Counted from the stretch's first letter, positions 1 through 14,279 are shown. The stretch is 64,000 nt of DNA from Amaranthus tricolor (GCF_026212465.1 NC_080050.1:29422070-29486069), one strand, 5' to 3'. The notes: generated by a model not told the origin, from the sequence alone. Numbers and translations are program-made.

Positions 1-149
1 TCCTGATTCCACTCTCTTTGTTACTATATCTAGCTTTCATTCTCTCTTCCTTATTTACTTATCATTTTCCCCGCACTCCGAACGCTATTGTAAATCTCAA
101 GAACATGGGATGTAGAGAGTATAAGATCAACACAACATTCCATCACCCC

Positions 150-250
150 AATGCCATCAAGTAGCTCCCATGTAAGCGTGAGGTTAAGAGGGTTGAATGT
201 ATGCAACCTTACCCTTGTTAGTGATAAATTAGCGGTTATCGCTGCAATTG
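150..250 (+). repeat. Dispersed short repeat, copy 1
   Basis: One of four diverged copies in the window of a roughly 100-150 bp repeat. It carries the motif TGCAACCTTACCCTTGTTAG followed by TGATAA. The other copies lie near 5390..5515, 47085..47205 and, inverted, 58425..58530. It lies downstream of the visible carboxypeptidase exons and codes for nothing recognisable. It may be a SINE or MITE fragment; no ends were found. Confidence 0.5.
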
Positions 251-982
251 CGGTAACAGTCGTGATGTCAAGGACGCGGCATGACTCATTTATCGGACAA
301 TCGCAATGTGAATTGTTAGCTTTTTTTTCGGAAAGTTACATATATAAAACTCCACCTTGCTAAATCAATGCTCCTTTCACTATTTGCTCCAGAAACTTAG
401 CCAATTAACCTTAATCATTTTCTATGAGCTCATCAGGCTTCCAATATTCAAAAATCTAGTATCACTATCACCACTCACCAGATTCTTGGATTTAATGTTT
501 TTCATTATTAACTGATTTATATATAAAAAAAATTATTATATACATTTTCTAATAGCCAATTTATATTACCATATTCATATCTTTTAACTATGATTAATTG
601 ATTACTATATGATCATATATATTATAGATGATATATCTATAAATATTTTCAACCTTTTGTAGGCAACCATCCTTATAGTAATGTGGTGATTGTTGAAAAT
701 CGGAGAGGTGATAATGCTTTGTTCAACGAATTCAAGCAGAAGATTATAAAAACAAAAAGTAAAAACTACAAATGATACCAAATAGGCCCTAAGAAAACAG
801 CTTTTACTGTTATAAGCTCCCATAGTTTATAAAAGGAAAAATGCATTAAGAAAATGGTTCAGTTTTCGAGCTATTTGTTTGCTTTTATACAAAAGTGACT
901 TTGCTCTTTTCAGTGAGGTGACAATGGCCCGTGAAACTATTTTAGGGATACAAGGACAGCATAATGGTTCGAGATGTAATAC

Positions 983-3900
983 CTTGGTATTTTACCCCAG
1001 GTACAAGTAAACGATGATAATCAGCAAAAAGGCGTCCAGCTTTTACCTGTGGTGAAATCAAAAGGGACACAAAGCACCATTACATATTCTCAGAAGATTA
1101 AAGAGGGACAGCAAATGATATGATCAATCAGTATATGCTTATGTAAAACATATCAGAAGAAGAATATGAAGTACAAAACCAAGAACCAATACGAAAACTG
1201 TCCCGATAAAACCTAAAATAATTGCTTTCCTATCAGTACAAGACTGGAATGGAAGGAAGCCAGAGGCAAAGACAAAAAACAAATGCCAGTACTCATCCTT
1301 CAAAATTCAGAGGACGAGGGTTTTTGGCTGTTGAAGACAAATTGGACAAAGCTTTTATAGCATGAGCAAATGAAACAGAACATATTGAACTATAGATCAC
1401 AAACAAACATCATTTTCTATTTTGAAAAACCAATAATCTGAATACTAAATCAAAATCACATAGACCAAACTTTTTAGGAAACTGAACATAACGTTAACTT
1501 CAATAAACAACGAAAACAACCACCTAATATGAGACCACAGACGATGTGAGTTGATGCATCCATTCCATTGAATTTTCCACACTTGCATTTATAATGTGAG
1601 AGTTTTCTATAGCATATGTAGTAAATTCAAGGCGACAGAGGCAGTAACATTCCAAGTATCCCTAACTATTCAAACTGCCATTATTGAAATAGTAGAGATG
1701 ATGTATCTAAATGATTGAAAAGAAAGGAGACGAAAAACCCCCCCCAAAACAGAATTATCTAGTAAAAGTTTCAGAAATCACTTACAAAAAAAATACAGGA
1801 AAAGAAGAGGATATTAAAAATTAAGAATAAAAAAAATCCCCTATATTATCTAAAAAGTATTTTAAAGGGTATTTACAAGACAGTCAGCAAGGAACTCACC
1901 GACTTATTTATTCCATTGATATCAATAATGGCTGGCAGGGGCGTCCTGGTATCCACTGAGAAAACCCTTCCATGAACTCCAGTCTGTCAAATGAAAAACA
2001 TATCAAAAAAGATCCTTCTAATGATGGAGAAAATTAAAAATAATTATTTATCAAAAACAGTGACTGGTGTTATTTTCAGAAATTTCAGATATACAGAAGG
2101 ACCATTTTAAGCCTTTTACAAACTACTCAAGCCTTTAAAGAGGTGTTTGACAAACTAGATTCTAAAAAAGGAGAAAAAGATGTATATAGGAGGGCAAAGA
2201 GGAGGCAAGCAAAAACTAATGACATAGGGGTACTGAAGTATATTAAGGACAAGGACAAGAACATTCTAGTTCAAGACAAGAACATCAAGGATTGATGGAG
2301 GGAGTATTTTGATGAGCTATTTAATGGAGAACAAGGAAATGTTGTAATGGACAAAACAAGCATTCTCTTAGATGAAAATAGAGAATTTATGCGAAGAATA
2401 CAAAAATCAAAAGTGGTTGGGGCATTAAAGAAAATGAAGCTAAAGAAAGTGGTTGGTCCAGATGGTATACCTATTGAGGTATGGAGATACCTAGGGACGA
2501 TTGGAGTGTCTTGGCTAACTAATTTGTTCAACAAGTTTTGGAGGACAAAACATGCCCAATGATGGGAGAAGAAGTACTTTAGTGCCTATTTACAAGAACA
2601 AATATGTCCAAGATTGCTCTAACTATCGAGGAATAAAACTCATGAGCCGTACTATGAAGTTATGGGAAAGAGTGATACAAATACATATGAGGAGATGTAC
2701 CTCCACATTAGAGACTTGCGCATGGTTTTTATTGATTTGGAAAAAACATACGACTAGACAGGAAGAGAAGCACTTTGGCGGGCAATGAAAAAAAAAGGGA
2801 TTTCCAGGAACTACATTAATATAGTGGAAGATATGTATTGGAAAGTAAAGACAAATGTTAGACATGTGGAGCGGCAACAGAGGATTTTCCAACCAGAGTT
2901 GACCTTCATCAAGGCTTGGCCCTAAGCCCCTTTCTTTTTGCGGCGGTACTAGATGAGATAACTCGATCGATATAAGAGATGTGCCTTGGTGCATGTTTCT
3001 TGCTGATGACATTGTTTTGATAGATGAGACCAGAGATGGGGTAAATGTTTAGTTAAAAGGATGGAGAAAAGAGAGTCACGAGGTTTCAAATTAAGTTGAA
3101 GCAAGACATAGTACATGGAGTGTAATTTTAGCACAAACGAGATAAAGAGAGGCATAGAAGAGAAAGAAATCGCTTCAAGTGGATGCTTCAAGTACCTTGG
3201 GTCTATATTTCAGAGAAGTAGGGAGATCCAAAAAGATGTGACCCATAGAATTTAGCGTGGGTGGAAAAAATGGAGAGCAGCTAGTGAAATATCATGTTAT
3301 CGAGGTGTGCCCTTAAAGTTATAGGGCAAATTTTATCGAACAGCCATTAGATCGGCGATACTATGTGAATCCGAATGTTGGGCTTTTAAAAAAGATCATA
3401 GTTAAAAGATGGGAATAGCAAAAGTGCGAATGCTTTGATAGATGAGTGGTATATGGATGAGTGGTATAACCGTATCATCCCCATTACTGCATCACTGTGT
3501 CCGTTACCGTAACCGTGACTCTTACCACATTTTTACACTATGCTTGAACCTGAACCAAATTGGTTTCTACAATGATCTACCCAGAAGTTATTCACCAAAC
3601 GGGGTACTATAGGATTAATAAAAGGGATTTGCATGTGATATTGTGATTATTATTGATATACTGAATAGAAGATGTATGACAAAATACCACGTGAAGTACT
3701 TTGGTGGGTTACGGCAAAAAAGATATATCCCATAAATATTATCATATAGTCCAAGATACGTATGAGTAAATACAAAGCAATGCTAGGACATGTGGAGGAG
3801 TGAATAAAGATTTTCCAATCACGATTAGTCTACATCAAGATTCTTCTTTGAGCCTTTTTTTTATGTGTAATGGTCCTAGATGAGATGACAAGACCTATCT

Positions 3901-6900
3901 ACCGAGAAGTTCCATGGTGCATATTGTTTATTGATGACATAGTATTAGTATACTATGGTATTATGTCGGTGATTACTGATTATTGAATGTTTTTAATGCC
4001 TTTGTTTATAGTATTGTCATTGTTAGTAAAATCATTTGACTGAATACCTTGACATAATTATAGTATAAAATATAAGCCCTCCTATATTGCAATACAGTTC
4101 AGACTCAAGAAACTGCAAGTATCAATTTCAGCAAGAGATATTATACAACTTTGAGAAAGATGAGAAAAACATATCCTAAATAAGTTCACTGCTGACGCTA
4201 AATCAGAACTCATCTTAAAACTGATTTACATCATTTGATCTTGCTTCTCAGTACCTCATCCAAGGCTACAGTTCCTACCAATGATTACTTACAAGAAAGA
4301 TACAGAAATAAATACCTTCACAGTGGTTGCCACCAGATTTAACATGCTCATTCTATTATACTCCCATAAAGTTGACAGCTGCACAGTCAGAGAACAGACC
4401 ATCATACTCAGAAAATTTATATGAAATACAGAAACAACATTGTGAAGAGAAATTAGCCAATACAGATTCTTGAACCCAATAACCTGATTACAGAAAATGA
4501 GGAAAATGAAAGAAAAAGTATCTAACCTCACTAGCATTAGGCCACTTGCAGTCACTTATTTCCAATGTCAACTCAAAACAACCAGCATGTATATAGTTCC
4601 AATCTTGCATACCACCGTAGATAGGATACCTTCATTAATTTAGTGAACAAAGTCGATTTAAATATGTACAAGTGTAATACAAAAATCAGAAGATGGATTT
4701 ACAAAATAAGTTAACAAATTGAAGACCAAGGCTCACCAAGCTGCTCCATTAGTAATTCCTTCAGGGAACTCTTTGCTCTTGGACATGTTGTAGTGAGAAT
4801 GACTATAGACACTTGCAAGAAACCGAAATGCATCATCATCGGGGCTTGCATAGTATTCCTTCCTGGTTTATAACAAGTGTAAGCATTCAATCCAGAAAAT
4901 TTAAATTGAAATTTGAAAGAAAAATAATTAAAAAATTTTAATATTGTCTAACATCTAGTAAAAAATCAAGATATTGAAAAAATATTGCAACATAGAGAGA
5001 CATACAGCCTGTGGCAAGAGGTTTCAAAAAACATAGTCACACAAAAAATCATGACAGGGGCATACATATGATTGTTTCAAAAGACGGTCAAGCCTATGCT
5101 TGTTGGGTTTGTGTGTGGAGAATGCAAAATGGTGGCAACTAGAAAGGATTCATAAGATTGAGTGTCAAGAATTGGAAGCAAAGGCAGACCGAAAAGAAAA
5201 CGTGATTCGCGACCGACGTGGTGGCGTCCAGACAGGCTGAGAAGATTTTTCCAGGATGGGTGGTCATTGTTTACCGAAATTTAGGACTTTCCTCCATACA
5301 ATGCTAATTTAATTCCATGATCAAATTTCCTCAGTCCATGTCATCTGGACATAAACACATAAAAGACTTGTATACACATATTCTGTTACACCAATGTCAT
5401 TAGAGACTCTCGGTCCCATCTAATCATGGTTTAAGAGCATCAAATATACGCAACCTTACCCTTAAAATAATAAATCTATTGTTTTTTGTTGACCCTTGAT
5501 AGCAAACATCATGTGCAACTTCACATAAATAAGAATACATAATTTAATAAACGAACACTCTGGTGCAGAGAGCATCCTCACAGAGCAAGAATCTCTCACC
5601 ACATAGGCGTAATGTAGTCAAACCTTACCCTGCATTTCTGCAAGAGGTTGCTTCTAGGACTGAACCCGAAACCATATCCCGAGCGTTACACATCGACACT
5701 TGAACCTCTACGTCAAGGTTCAAGCAATATATATGTTTAGCTTTACCGAGAATGAACAAACATTATAAAATAAATAAAAAAATCCCTTGTATATGAGGAA
5801 AAAGGTGGATTATTGTAGCAGTCTTTCTCTTGAAATGCAAGTCAGAGGAGCTAAATAATAGTCAGAAAAGACTTGCAAGATAGGATCAGAAAACATTTCC
5901 ATGTCATGTAAAGAAAACTAACCAGATATCCTATTTTGGTTTAAAACATAAGAAATTACATTACTTCAAAAAGACTAAGGGATTCATCACAGAGGAGTCT
6001 TCAGACTTCAATTCATAATTAGTAAAAGCCTAAATTTCATGATTGCTCTCAGGCAAGTTCAAAGACGTCTACACTAAAAACTTTTTAAAAGATTGAGTTA
6101 CTTGTGATAAAAAGCAAAACAGATACTTAGCTAGCAATAACACATAAATGATGTGTGCACCATCAAACATAAAATAGACGCTGTAAGCTGGCCAAAACAG
6201 GTGATTAAGTACTCAAGGATTTACTTAAAAGTGCACATAAATCATATTAGATGATGAACAATTAATGCGTTTCAGAATGCAGATATCTATCAGTAGAAGG
6301 AATCAAGTAAACATTACTTTTTATCCTCAGTACCATCCCAAGGATAATTTGCGACTAGAGCACCCTGCAAAAGTTAGGAAGAACACATTGTAAGAGCAAA
6401 TGTGAACTAATAACTGGCAAGCCAAAGAAAATTTTCAGATTATGCAACCTCAAGTAGCAAATCCCTGCCTTCTGCGGGGAAGAATATGAAGCAATGTAAG
6501 TACAGCACCATAGTAAAGGGAGATAAAAACTCAATTTGTTTGTGGCAATTTAGGGTATAAAGTAAAACAATAAGAAGGGTGATGTTGGTAAAAGATGAGA
6601 CAGTCTGCAAGGAAAGATAAACAATGAATTTTGGTGTTAACATAGGTGCAAGGAGGAAGAGCAAGAGACAGTTTGTATAATTGCATATATTAGTTCTATG
6701 CATTTGAATATTAAACGCAATGATTATTAACTAGACCTTTGTTGTTCTATTGCTTACTTACATGGGATAATTTTTAGAGACTCAAATAAAATGTGCATGT
6801 GCTGCTAAGCCACACTAGATAAGAAGAATGCCAAACACACATCCTCCTAATTCATACTAGATAAACTTGACTGGGCCTTTTGGCCAGGTTCAGGATATGA

Positions 6901-9900
6901 CAGATATAAGATTCTCTTCATAAAATACAAAAAAGAAGCATGATTATAATGTTCTTCATCTCAAATTGTAAGTATATTGGAAAAGAGTTAGAACTTAAAA
7001 CCAGACTCCTTTTTTGTAACAAACGCTAAAACCTGTCTTGATCAGTTGATCATATCATCATACTCATATAACAATCAAATGACTCACATAATTAACTCAG
7101 TTCTCGTGTACTAACAAGTATAGAAAGTGAACAAAGAAAAAAAATCTTTAGATCTGTGCATCAATCATAGGTTCAATGGAAACTAGTTTCTAAGAACCTA
7201 CACCTCCACTGAATTTACCAGCAGCTTTTTATAGTTCAAGGATCTTCCAAGACAAGCAATAAAAGACGTATATAATACAGCTCATGAGCTACTATGTAGC
7301 CCAAACATGCTTCCAATGATAGTCAAAAAGCCTAGGTCAAACGAAATACGAACATACAAACTTTTGGAAGTCTCCACAAAATTACCCTAGATCAACTAAG
7401 AAAGCTTAAAAACAAGTTTTTTAGTGTCAATCAAATGAGCATAAACTTTTCATAAACCTCAAAAACCTAAACGTACTATGAAATATAACTAAATACAATT
7501 AATGTTAATCAGGAGTGCATGAGTGTAATAATGTAGACAGTTTATGAAAGGTACAATAGGAAACAAGGAATTACCCCATGCAAACTGGCAGAAGCCGTAA
7601 ACTGTATCCTTCTTATCCAACGCATTATTGCTTTTGTTTCAGGCTGCCTTGCATCCTCCAAATCATTTGTAGCAAAGAACTAATACATCATCAAAATATC
7701 AACCATAAATATATATTATTTCAACAATGCTTCAACAAAAAGAAAAGGCCAAAATGTAACTGCTTTGCCATGAAAAGCCATATCTTTCCTTCTTGAATCC
7801 CAAAGAGTTGCTCTAAATTTCAAATTTTGGGTAATTGTTGATTGTAGCTATTTGTTCCACTTTCCTATTCGGAAAAAATGTCCTACTTGCTCTCACAATT
7901 TTCTCTTTCTCCCCATTTACCCATTTAATCACTAACACAACTCGTTCCCCTTACTTTAGTAAACCAAGTGAAGTGGAGCAACATTTTGGAGACTCGGAAG
8001 TAAGAGATTAAGTATAACAAAGAGAAGTTTGTCCATGAAAAATACCTTTATTTTAAAAAAGGATTATAACTTATTTACTGTTCATGTCAAGATCAAAAAC
8101 CATTGACAATTTCATTATCATAAAATCCATAACTTTGCAGCTATCGTACAAGTTAATATTTAAAAAGAATTTTGATAGTCGAAAAATAAATAGAACAAAT
8201 TAGGGGTAAAAATACCATGCTTCATCATCTTCCAAAATAGAACTACAAAAACAGTGAATACCCTAAACCCTGATTTCCATGGAATTCACAGAGTGTAAAC
8301 TACTTCCCAGTCCAACCAAAAGGAAAAATATTCAATTTCTAGAAATATTTGTGCAAAAGATAGTGACATTGGGATAATGAAATTTTATTGTCGTTGTTGT
8401 ATGTATGCAAAAGATACATATTTCCTATAAATGATGCCAGGTAACTTTTTAAAATTTGTTGACTAAGCTATGGTACCAAAGATGCCAGGCAAAGAACAGA
8501 AGTAGAACATTTGACTTGCAAGTATAACATATGCCTTCGGAGATAAATTAACACACGTGCCTCGTGTTTAAGTGATATGGCAGAGTGTTACTTAACTCTT
8601 TGTATGATAATGAATACAAGTCTGTGCTTTCTTTTTGACAAATCAATTCAAATGTGTACCACTTGCACTTACCATTCAATTCTTTTGGAGTTTGGATCAC
8701 AGTGTAAAGTTAGCAAATTAGGTCCCCCAATAAAAACCAATCACCCAAGAAAAAGAATTTTCTAAGGCCTGTTTTCTTCCTTATCTTTGCCAAATTGAAA
8801 AAAAGATACTAAACGGAAGCTGCTTTTCCTGATTACAGCTGTATTTCTTCTGTGTCATAACTAAATTTTACTGATGTGACTTATTTTTATACTGGACTTG
8901 ATTCCAGTTCTACTAAAATGAACTTATTTTTACTGAATTTTACTCTTTGCAAAAATAAAAATAGTAGTGTTGTATTTTAAATAAAACACTTGTGGTTTAA
9001 AATTCTATTTTCCATATGGCAACCGCAAAAGAAAAACAAGGGTTAAAAACTAAAACATACCTGGTCAGGAAAATCTCGATTTAAATCAACATTTTTGGCA
9101 TTCCCTCTTTTTCTCAGAGCAAATCCATCAGGGTTCATGGATGGTAGTATATGAAGGTGTACATTTTTGATAATCATATCAGCCTGAGAACACAGGACAC
9201 TTTAAATTACCAAACTATAATTGACTTTCTTTTCTCATTTTCATGTTAGTTCGCTATGTAGATACAACAAAGAAGTTAACTGACCCTTGAATGCATGTCG
9301 AATCAACCATTTCACATGAATAAGAAAGACACATGATATAAGAGCCATTTTACACTATACGGGTACGTTAATGAACCATATTTAATTAGTTGGCTAAATA
9401 GATAAAATATATAGACATAGCATACAAGGCATCAAATACAATCAAGTGGATATTTTTTGATTTTTTAAATGTAATTAAGTTGGTATAAATAAAACATTAA
9501 TTTAGTTGACGTTGAGTAACTTTTATGTTTTAATTCTACTGAAGACCAATAGGGATGGTGGCAGGTGAAATTCGCCCCGTATCCGTCCCAGTTAGGGCAG
9601 ATATGGGTATAAATTTAGTGGGTAGCGAGTGGATATAGATATAAAAGTCCTCGGTAATGGGTAGGTGGAGGGTATAAGGTCTTACCTGCCCCATACACAC
9701 CCGCCCAGGCGCCTAAAGCCATACCTACTCGTCCTACCCAGTACCCACATGCCCCACCCCATGGCTAGCGCCCTATATTTACGATATACTACTTTTTTTT
9801 GAAGTATTACAATGTATTACTTTATTTCAACTTTGTATATTTTTATTAAAAATTATTGTCAAACAATTAAGGATATTAATTTTATTTTATTACATGGTTT

Positions 9901-12900
9901 AAACAAAGATAGATGTAAAATTAAATTTGTGAAGATTTACGGAGTACATAATGCGGACTTGGAGTGAATGTGAGGCGGGTATAAGGTGGGTACCCATGAT
10001 GGATATGGTTATAGTGGTTGAGGATGTGTTTGAATGCATAATTAGGTGGTCAGACGTGAGTATGAAATTTTACCCTCCATGGTGGGTAGGGAAATTTTAT
10101 GCAGCTATGAGTATGGAGAAGACATACCGCATCCACCCGCCGATTTTGCCATCACTTGAGAGTTGAGACCAATAAACGTCATTGGACTTTTATTTAATAA
10201 TAGTCCAAGGCTCCAAGCTTAATGTCACTAAACCTAGTAGGTCACAAAGAACTAATGTGTCTATGTGTTTGGACTTATATAAGTCTAGGTTCATGTGACT
10301 AATCTAGTTGAATTAAATTTTAGTCACATTCCCCCTTTTAGCATAATGGCCAATTTAAGTCCTAGATTGAATTGGTAACATCCCTAAAGTATCTTATCAT
10401 CGGCATTATGTTAGGTGTTCATTGAGGAATTAGTCCTTATTTGATTATCACCATAACCGTTGTTACCAATGCATTTGTTGTGTTTTTATTGCTCATGTAA
10501 TGCCAAACAGCATAACCTAAAATATTGAAGTAAAGGTCTTCACATTCATTTAGTAAGATAAATGGGAAAGAGGCTATATGATGCGAGTGTGTTGAGCTTC
10601 TCACTTTTGTGATTTAGTGATGACGTAGCTATCCAATTGATGTGGGTAAATTTATGTTTTGAGTTGGACACACTTAAATCTTTTTAAAGGAAAAGTAAGG
10701 TTAATATACAAAGAGTTGCAAGCACACAAGATCATTTTGAGAAAGGTTCTTAAAAGGCGCGTGGTCTTATACGACAACACTAAAGGAACTTCACGTGTGA
10801 TACTTGTCTCGTGTTATACTATTTTACCTATGTATCAAATATCGACTCAATATTAAATTGTTTCATTTCGTGTCAGTAATTGGATCTTAGAAAGGTTTTA
10901 GTTTTCAGCGCGTTAAAAGTTACAGTAAGAGATCTAAGCCTGCCTAATTCATCGCCAATAAAATGGCATAAAGATTGAGACATACAAGTTTACACTTAGC
11001 CAACTTAAGTTGTGGACAATATATTTTCTCGCATCCCCTCTTTCAATTGCTTTCATGAGTAGCATTAATTCCTTCTTTTATAATACCATAATTCCTACCA
11101 TCAAGGAACCAAAAAATTTGCAATAAGAACTTTGCAATAAGAGGCTATCAAGGAAAGGGAGAATGGAGTCAACAAGTGTGATATCAGGTGGTTTTCTTTC
11201 TCACTTTAATTAATATATGTGAAAACAATTACCCAAAGCAAGCAATTAACTTCAATGCCACAATCTAAAGTTTTAAAGCTATATCGCAGGTGTTCTCCTT
11301 AATTTGTTATTACCGTCTCTCTTGTTAGCTCCCCTATTGCATTCTAAAGAACAAAACTAAAATGCCAAATTCCTTTTACTGTACACAAAACTTTGATGCA
11401 CCTAAAAATTCTCCAAACAGTGACTTTTAATACAGGAACCCGGAGAAAATCAGATAAAGCATCTTTTTGAGAGCCTTAGTCGTTAGGCCTCAAATTTCAT
11501 TTATGTTTTCTCTTTTAGTTTCTTTTTCATTAACTAAGCTGCCAAGAGCACAAAATATTCAAATGGGTATTGTGAGTTGTGACATCTCTAAGCATGGCTT
11601 TTCCTTTCCTATACACTAAATTTCCAACCTTGCGATGATGATAACCTCTCCAGAAATTCTCACTCAAAAAAATTTTCAATATAGGAAATATGACCATAAG
11701 GTATTGTTGAGTGATTTCCACCTTTCTTTAATAAGCAATATCTCAAAAATCTCGACTTGCATCTAGTTATCATTTAGCTAGCTATAGTTGAAAAATACGA
11801 AGTAGAAAAAGAAGGTAAATTCATTGCATTGACAACTCTGAGCATACGCTAGATCTGCTTTTGTAGTACTACTGATTTCGATTGATCATTTGTAAATAGG
11901 TTATTTATGGATTTTCTTAGTTCGAAATTTTTGAATTGTATTGTGATTCTTGAGTGTTGAAAGAGTTGTTAAAATAGAAAATGAGGATGGTACTTGAATA
12001 ACTGCCTACCCCAGAATGTAAGAAGAAATACCAGTGGGTCCTTCAGATAATTATCACACAGCCAATTTGCAAGACGTATCAGAAGCTCACGTCCAACGGG
12101 TTCATCCCCATGAACGTTTCCAATGAACTGCAGCAAACACATGGTCCACCTCAAATTAGAAAATTAGAACTTATGTAACATTAGTCGAATTTCAAACACA
12201 TAAAACATCCTACAAGAAATAAATTCACAGGCCCCAAAGGCCAAAGGTCACACAACATAATGAACAATACACATCATTCAACTGTCCTATAACTCCAACC
12301 TGCTTCTCAAGCACAACACCAAAATTTAAGTTGATGCACCCCCTCGTCTCAAACAACATACACTTGAAGTTCGATCTCTAAATACCATTAACTCACCTTA
12401 AATGCAGGTTCAGGCTCTTCCCTCCCTGGATTGTCAGAAATTTCTATTACCCACTGCATCAAACCAAACCAACCAGGAATCAGTAAACGCCAAACATCTA
12501 GAAAAGAACAAGTTCAAGAAAGAACACTACCAGCGGAAATCCATTCACACTCCTTCCAATACTGAGCAGCGGTCCCTCAAAGACAGAACAAACTTCAAGT
12601 CAGCAAAATCTTTGTTTAATTATTCACAAGGCAAACAGAAAATTTCCATATGAGAGGATCATTGCATAAAGTTGTAAACAAACTGACAAATAGAATATAT
12701 AATATATTTTGCTATTACAACTAAAAGCTTAGGTTGATGGTTGTAGCCACAAGCCCACGATATGATATATACTCTATCAAGTTGATATTGTAGCCTCAAG
12801 ATATGTTATATACTCTATCAAGCTGACACAAAAGGCTCATTTGCTAGTTGGTGTTAGATAGTGAGAATGGTAATGGAAAATAGGGTAATTTTAATTAGCA

Positions 12901-13519
12901 AATCTCTTGACAAGTTTAATGGCATACTTGTTCTATTTCAATCATCTTATTTTCTTCACAAAATTTATTTCAATGCATCACCATTTAGAGAGATGATATT
13001 AGCTGGTAATGAAAAATTATAAACAAAAACTTTTCTATGATCAAAGTTTTTGTCACCGTGTGAATGACATTGCAATTTTCAATACAAATCATTCACCAAA
13101 AATGTAGAATAATAAATATGACGGACGGCCATCAATCACCTGTATATCCTTGAAATGTTACTGCACCTTTCACCAAAAGCCATAATAGCATTCTCTAACT
13201 CATAATTACTCATGTATCCCTCTATATTAATACTGCATGAACAATTCAAACCTCTTTTAATACTTGACAAAACAATCATCTATTACTATAATCATACATA
13301 TTACGACCCTAATTTACCCAAAACCAGAAAAAATCTTTGCAACTTCAAATATATACCTGGGTTTATGATGGGCATCATCTAACAAACGTCTACCTGAATA
13401 TACAAGTCAAATTCAAAATCAAAATCAAACCCAATTCATAAAAACTCAGAAATTAAAAGTTCCCATGACACTTCCAAAGTATAATCCCAATTGAATGACG
13501 GCACTAAGAAACCTCAATT

Positions 13520-13550
<31 letters not shown>

Positions 13551-13660
13551 GAAAGAGAATCACCTGGGGTGAATTCACCGACTCTTGCGGAAACAAGGTA
13601 GAGCAAACATGAATAGGTGATGGCGATCAATGGAAGTGAACAGAAAGAAGAGGAATTCAT
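983..13660 (-). CDS. SOL1: SOL1-like carboxypeptidase D, M14 family (3' end outside window)
   Basis: Spliced minus-strand exons: 13660-13564, 13393-13357, 13232-13140, 12561-12531, 12453-12397, 12127-12032, 9183-9061, 7679-7575, 6364-6318, 4862-4737, 4629-4527, 4378-4316, 1983-1900, 1046-983. All junctions are GT-AG and in phase, giving about 375 residues. Residues 1-24 look like a signal peptide; the second ATG (13660) was chosen because the one just upstream is out of frame. Zinc and catalytic landmarks are HGDE (H111, E114), the NR pair of DLNRDF (172-173), SLHGG (H212) and TLEIS (E294). In Arabidopsis, SOL1 is a membrane-anchored carboxypeptidase that trims a C-terminal Arg from CLE propeptides in the endomembrane system; that role is inferred here. 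The conserved C-terminal region after KYQ is absent. A donor follows it in phase, so the last exon(s) probably lie left of position 1. Reading through the donor instead would end the protein 12 codons later. Confidence 0.88.
2125..3445 (+). mobile_element. Degenerate RTE-type LINE (reverse transcriptase) fragment
   Basis: It sits in a SOL1 intron, in antisense orientation. Broken plus-strand frames show RT blocks in order: [44 protein letters not shown], a decayed [13 protein letters not shown], and then traces of the ADDIVL region and thumb. Several stops and frameshifts interrupt it. An internal deletion has removed the stretch between the WERVI and IDLEK blocks. The block order and wording match RTE-clade non-LTR elements of plants. 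It is inactive and has no clear poly(A) end or target duplication. Confidence 0.8.
3640..3960 (+). mobile_element. Second RTE LINE RT fragment
   Basis: Frame-broken plus-strand sequence reads [12 protein letters not shown], a region matching the LHQGS..LS block, a DEMT-like stretch and a decayed motif around the catalytic aspartates (3900..3960). It overlaps in content with the fragment at 2125..3445, so it is a separate insertion or a rearranged copy. It lies in the same SOL1 intron. Confidence 0.65.
5390..5515 (+). repeat. Dispersed short repeat, copy 2
   Basis: Contains ACGCAACCTTACCCTT and, about 60 bases on, a TGACCCTTGATAGCAAACAT stretch that also occurs, inverted, next to the copy at 58425..58530. 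It lies in a SOL1 intron. Confidence 0.45.
5575..5705 (-). mobile_element. Au-like SINE relic
   Basis: On the minus strand a pol III B-box-like GGGTTCAGTCC is followed by CTCTTGCAGAAATGCAGGG and TAAGG, the signature of the plant Au SINE family. The element is truncated at its 3' side and shows no clear target duplication. It is intronic in SOL1. Confidence 0.6.
9552..10166. mobile_element. Nonautonomous hAT-type element (615 bp)
   Basis: Flanked by a perfect 8-bp duplication GACCAATA (9544-9551 and 10167-10174), the hallmark of hAT insertion. The ends are degenerate inverted repeats: GGGATGGTGGCAGG at the left and the complement of a CGATTTTGCCATCACTT region at the right. The interior is rich in GGGTA/TACCC runs in opposite orientation and has no transposase. 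It sits in the intron between SOL1 exons 12127-12032 and 9183-9061. Confidence 0.7.
13523..13550. repeat. Poly(A) run of 28
   Basis: Uninterrupted A homopolymer on the plus strand (poly-T in the transcript) just inside the first intron of SOL1, 13 bases from the exon 1 donor. It probably works as a pyrimidine-rich spacer or is simply a slippage tract. Confidence 0.8.
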
Positions 13661-13860
13661 TTTTGTTCATGCGATATGTACCTTTATTCATACAGACATA
13701 CAGTAAAGTAGATCACAGAATTGGAAGTAAAACTACCCAAATCAGATGTCAAAGCGCGAAGGAACAATATTGGCAAAGTGCCTAAGAAATAGTCAAAGGA
13801 TTTGTCATTTGATGCCGTACGTTGTCTCTATCACATCGAGATTTGAGATGGAAAACTCCT

Positions 13861-13902
<42 letters not shown>

Positions 13903-13927
13903 CACTAAAATACAATTAATATGGATC
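13661..13927 (-). promoter_or_regulatory. SOL1 upstream region with (TAA)n microsatellite
   Basis: About 265 bases separate the SOL1 start codon from the left border of a large repeat-bounded element, so the promoter must be here or extend into that element. A (TAA)n tract occupies 13862..13902. No convincing TATA box is evident. Confidence 0.4.
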
Positions 13928-14279
13928 GAAAATTTCACGTGGTAACCATGAGTTATTGGGTTTTTTACGTGGTAATCAAAGTATTTTAAAAAATACACGC
14001 AATTACCTTAAAGTTTACCCAATTCTTTCTTCATGACCTTTTTACACAAAAAAGTTTAAAAACATTAGTTTAGGGAGCTTAAAGCATCCTGTACGCCTAT
14101 TAAATCGTTTCACTAGATCACATCGCATCAGTAACATGAATTTCGCCCAAAACATAAACCCTAACTTTCCCGCTTTTTCTCCAAATCACATTTATCCCCC
14201 AAAATTCAAACCCTAAGTTTTTCAATTCTCATTCTACTATCAAATTAGGATTCCTTCTTCAAAACATTCAACTACATAA

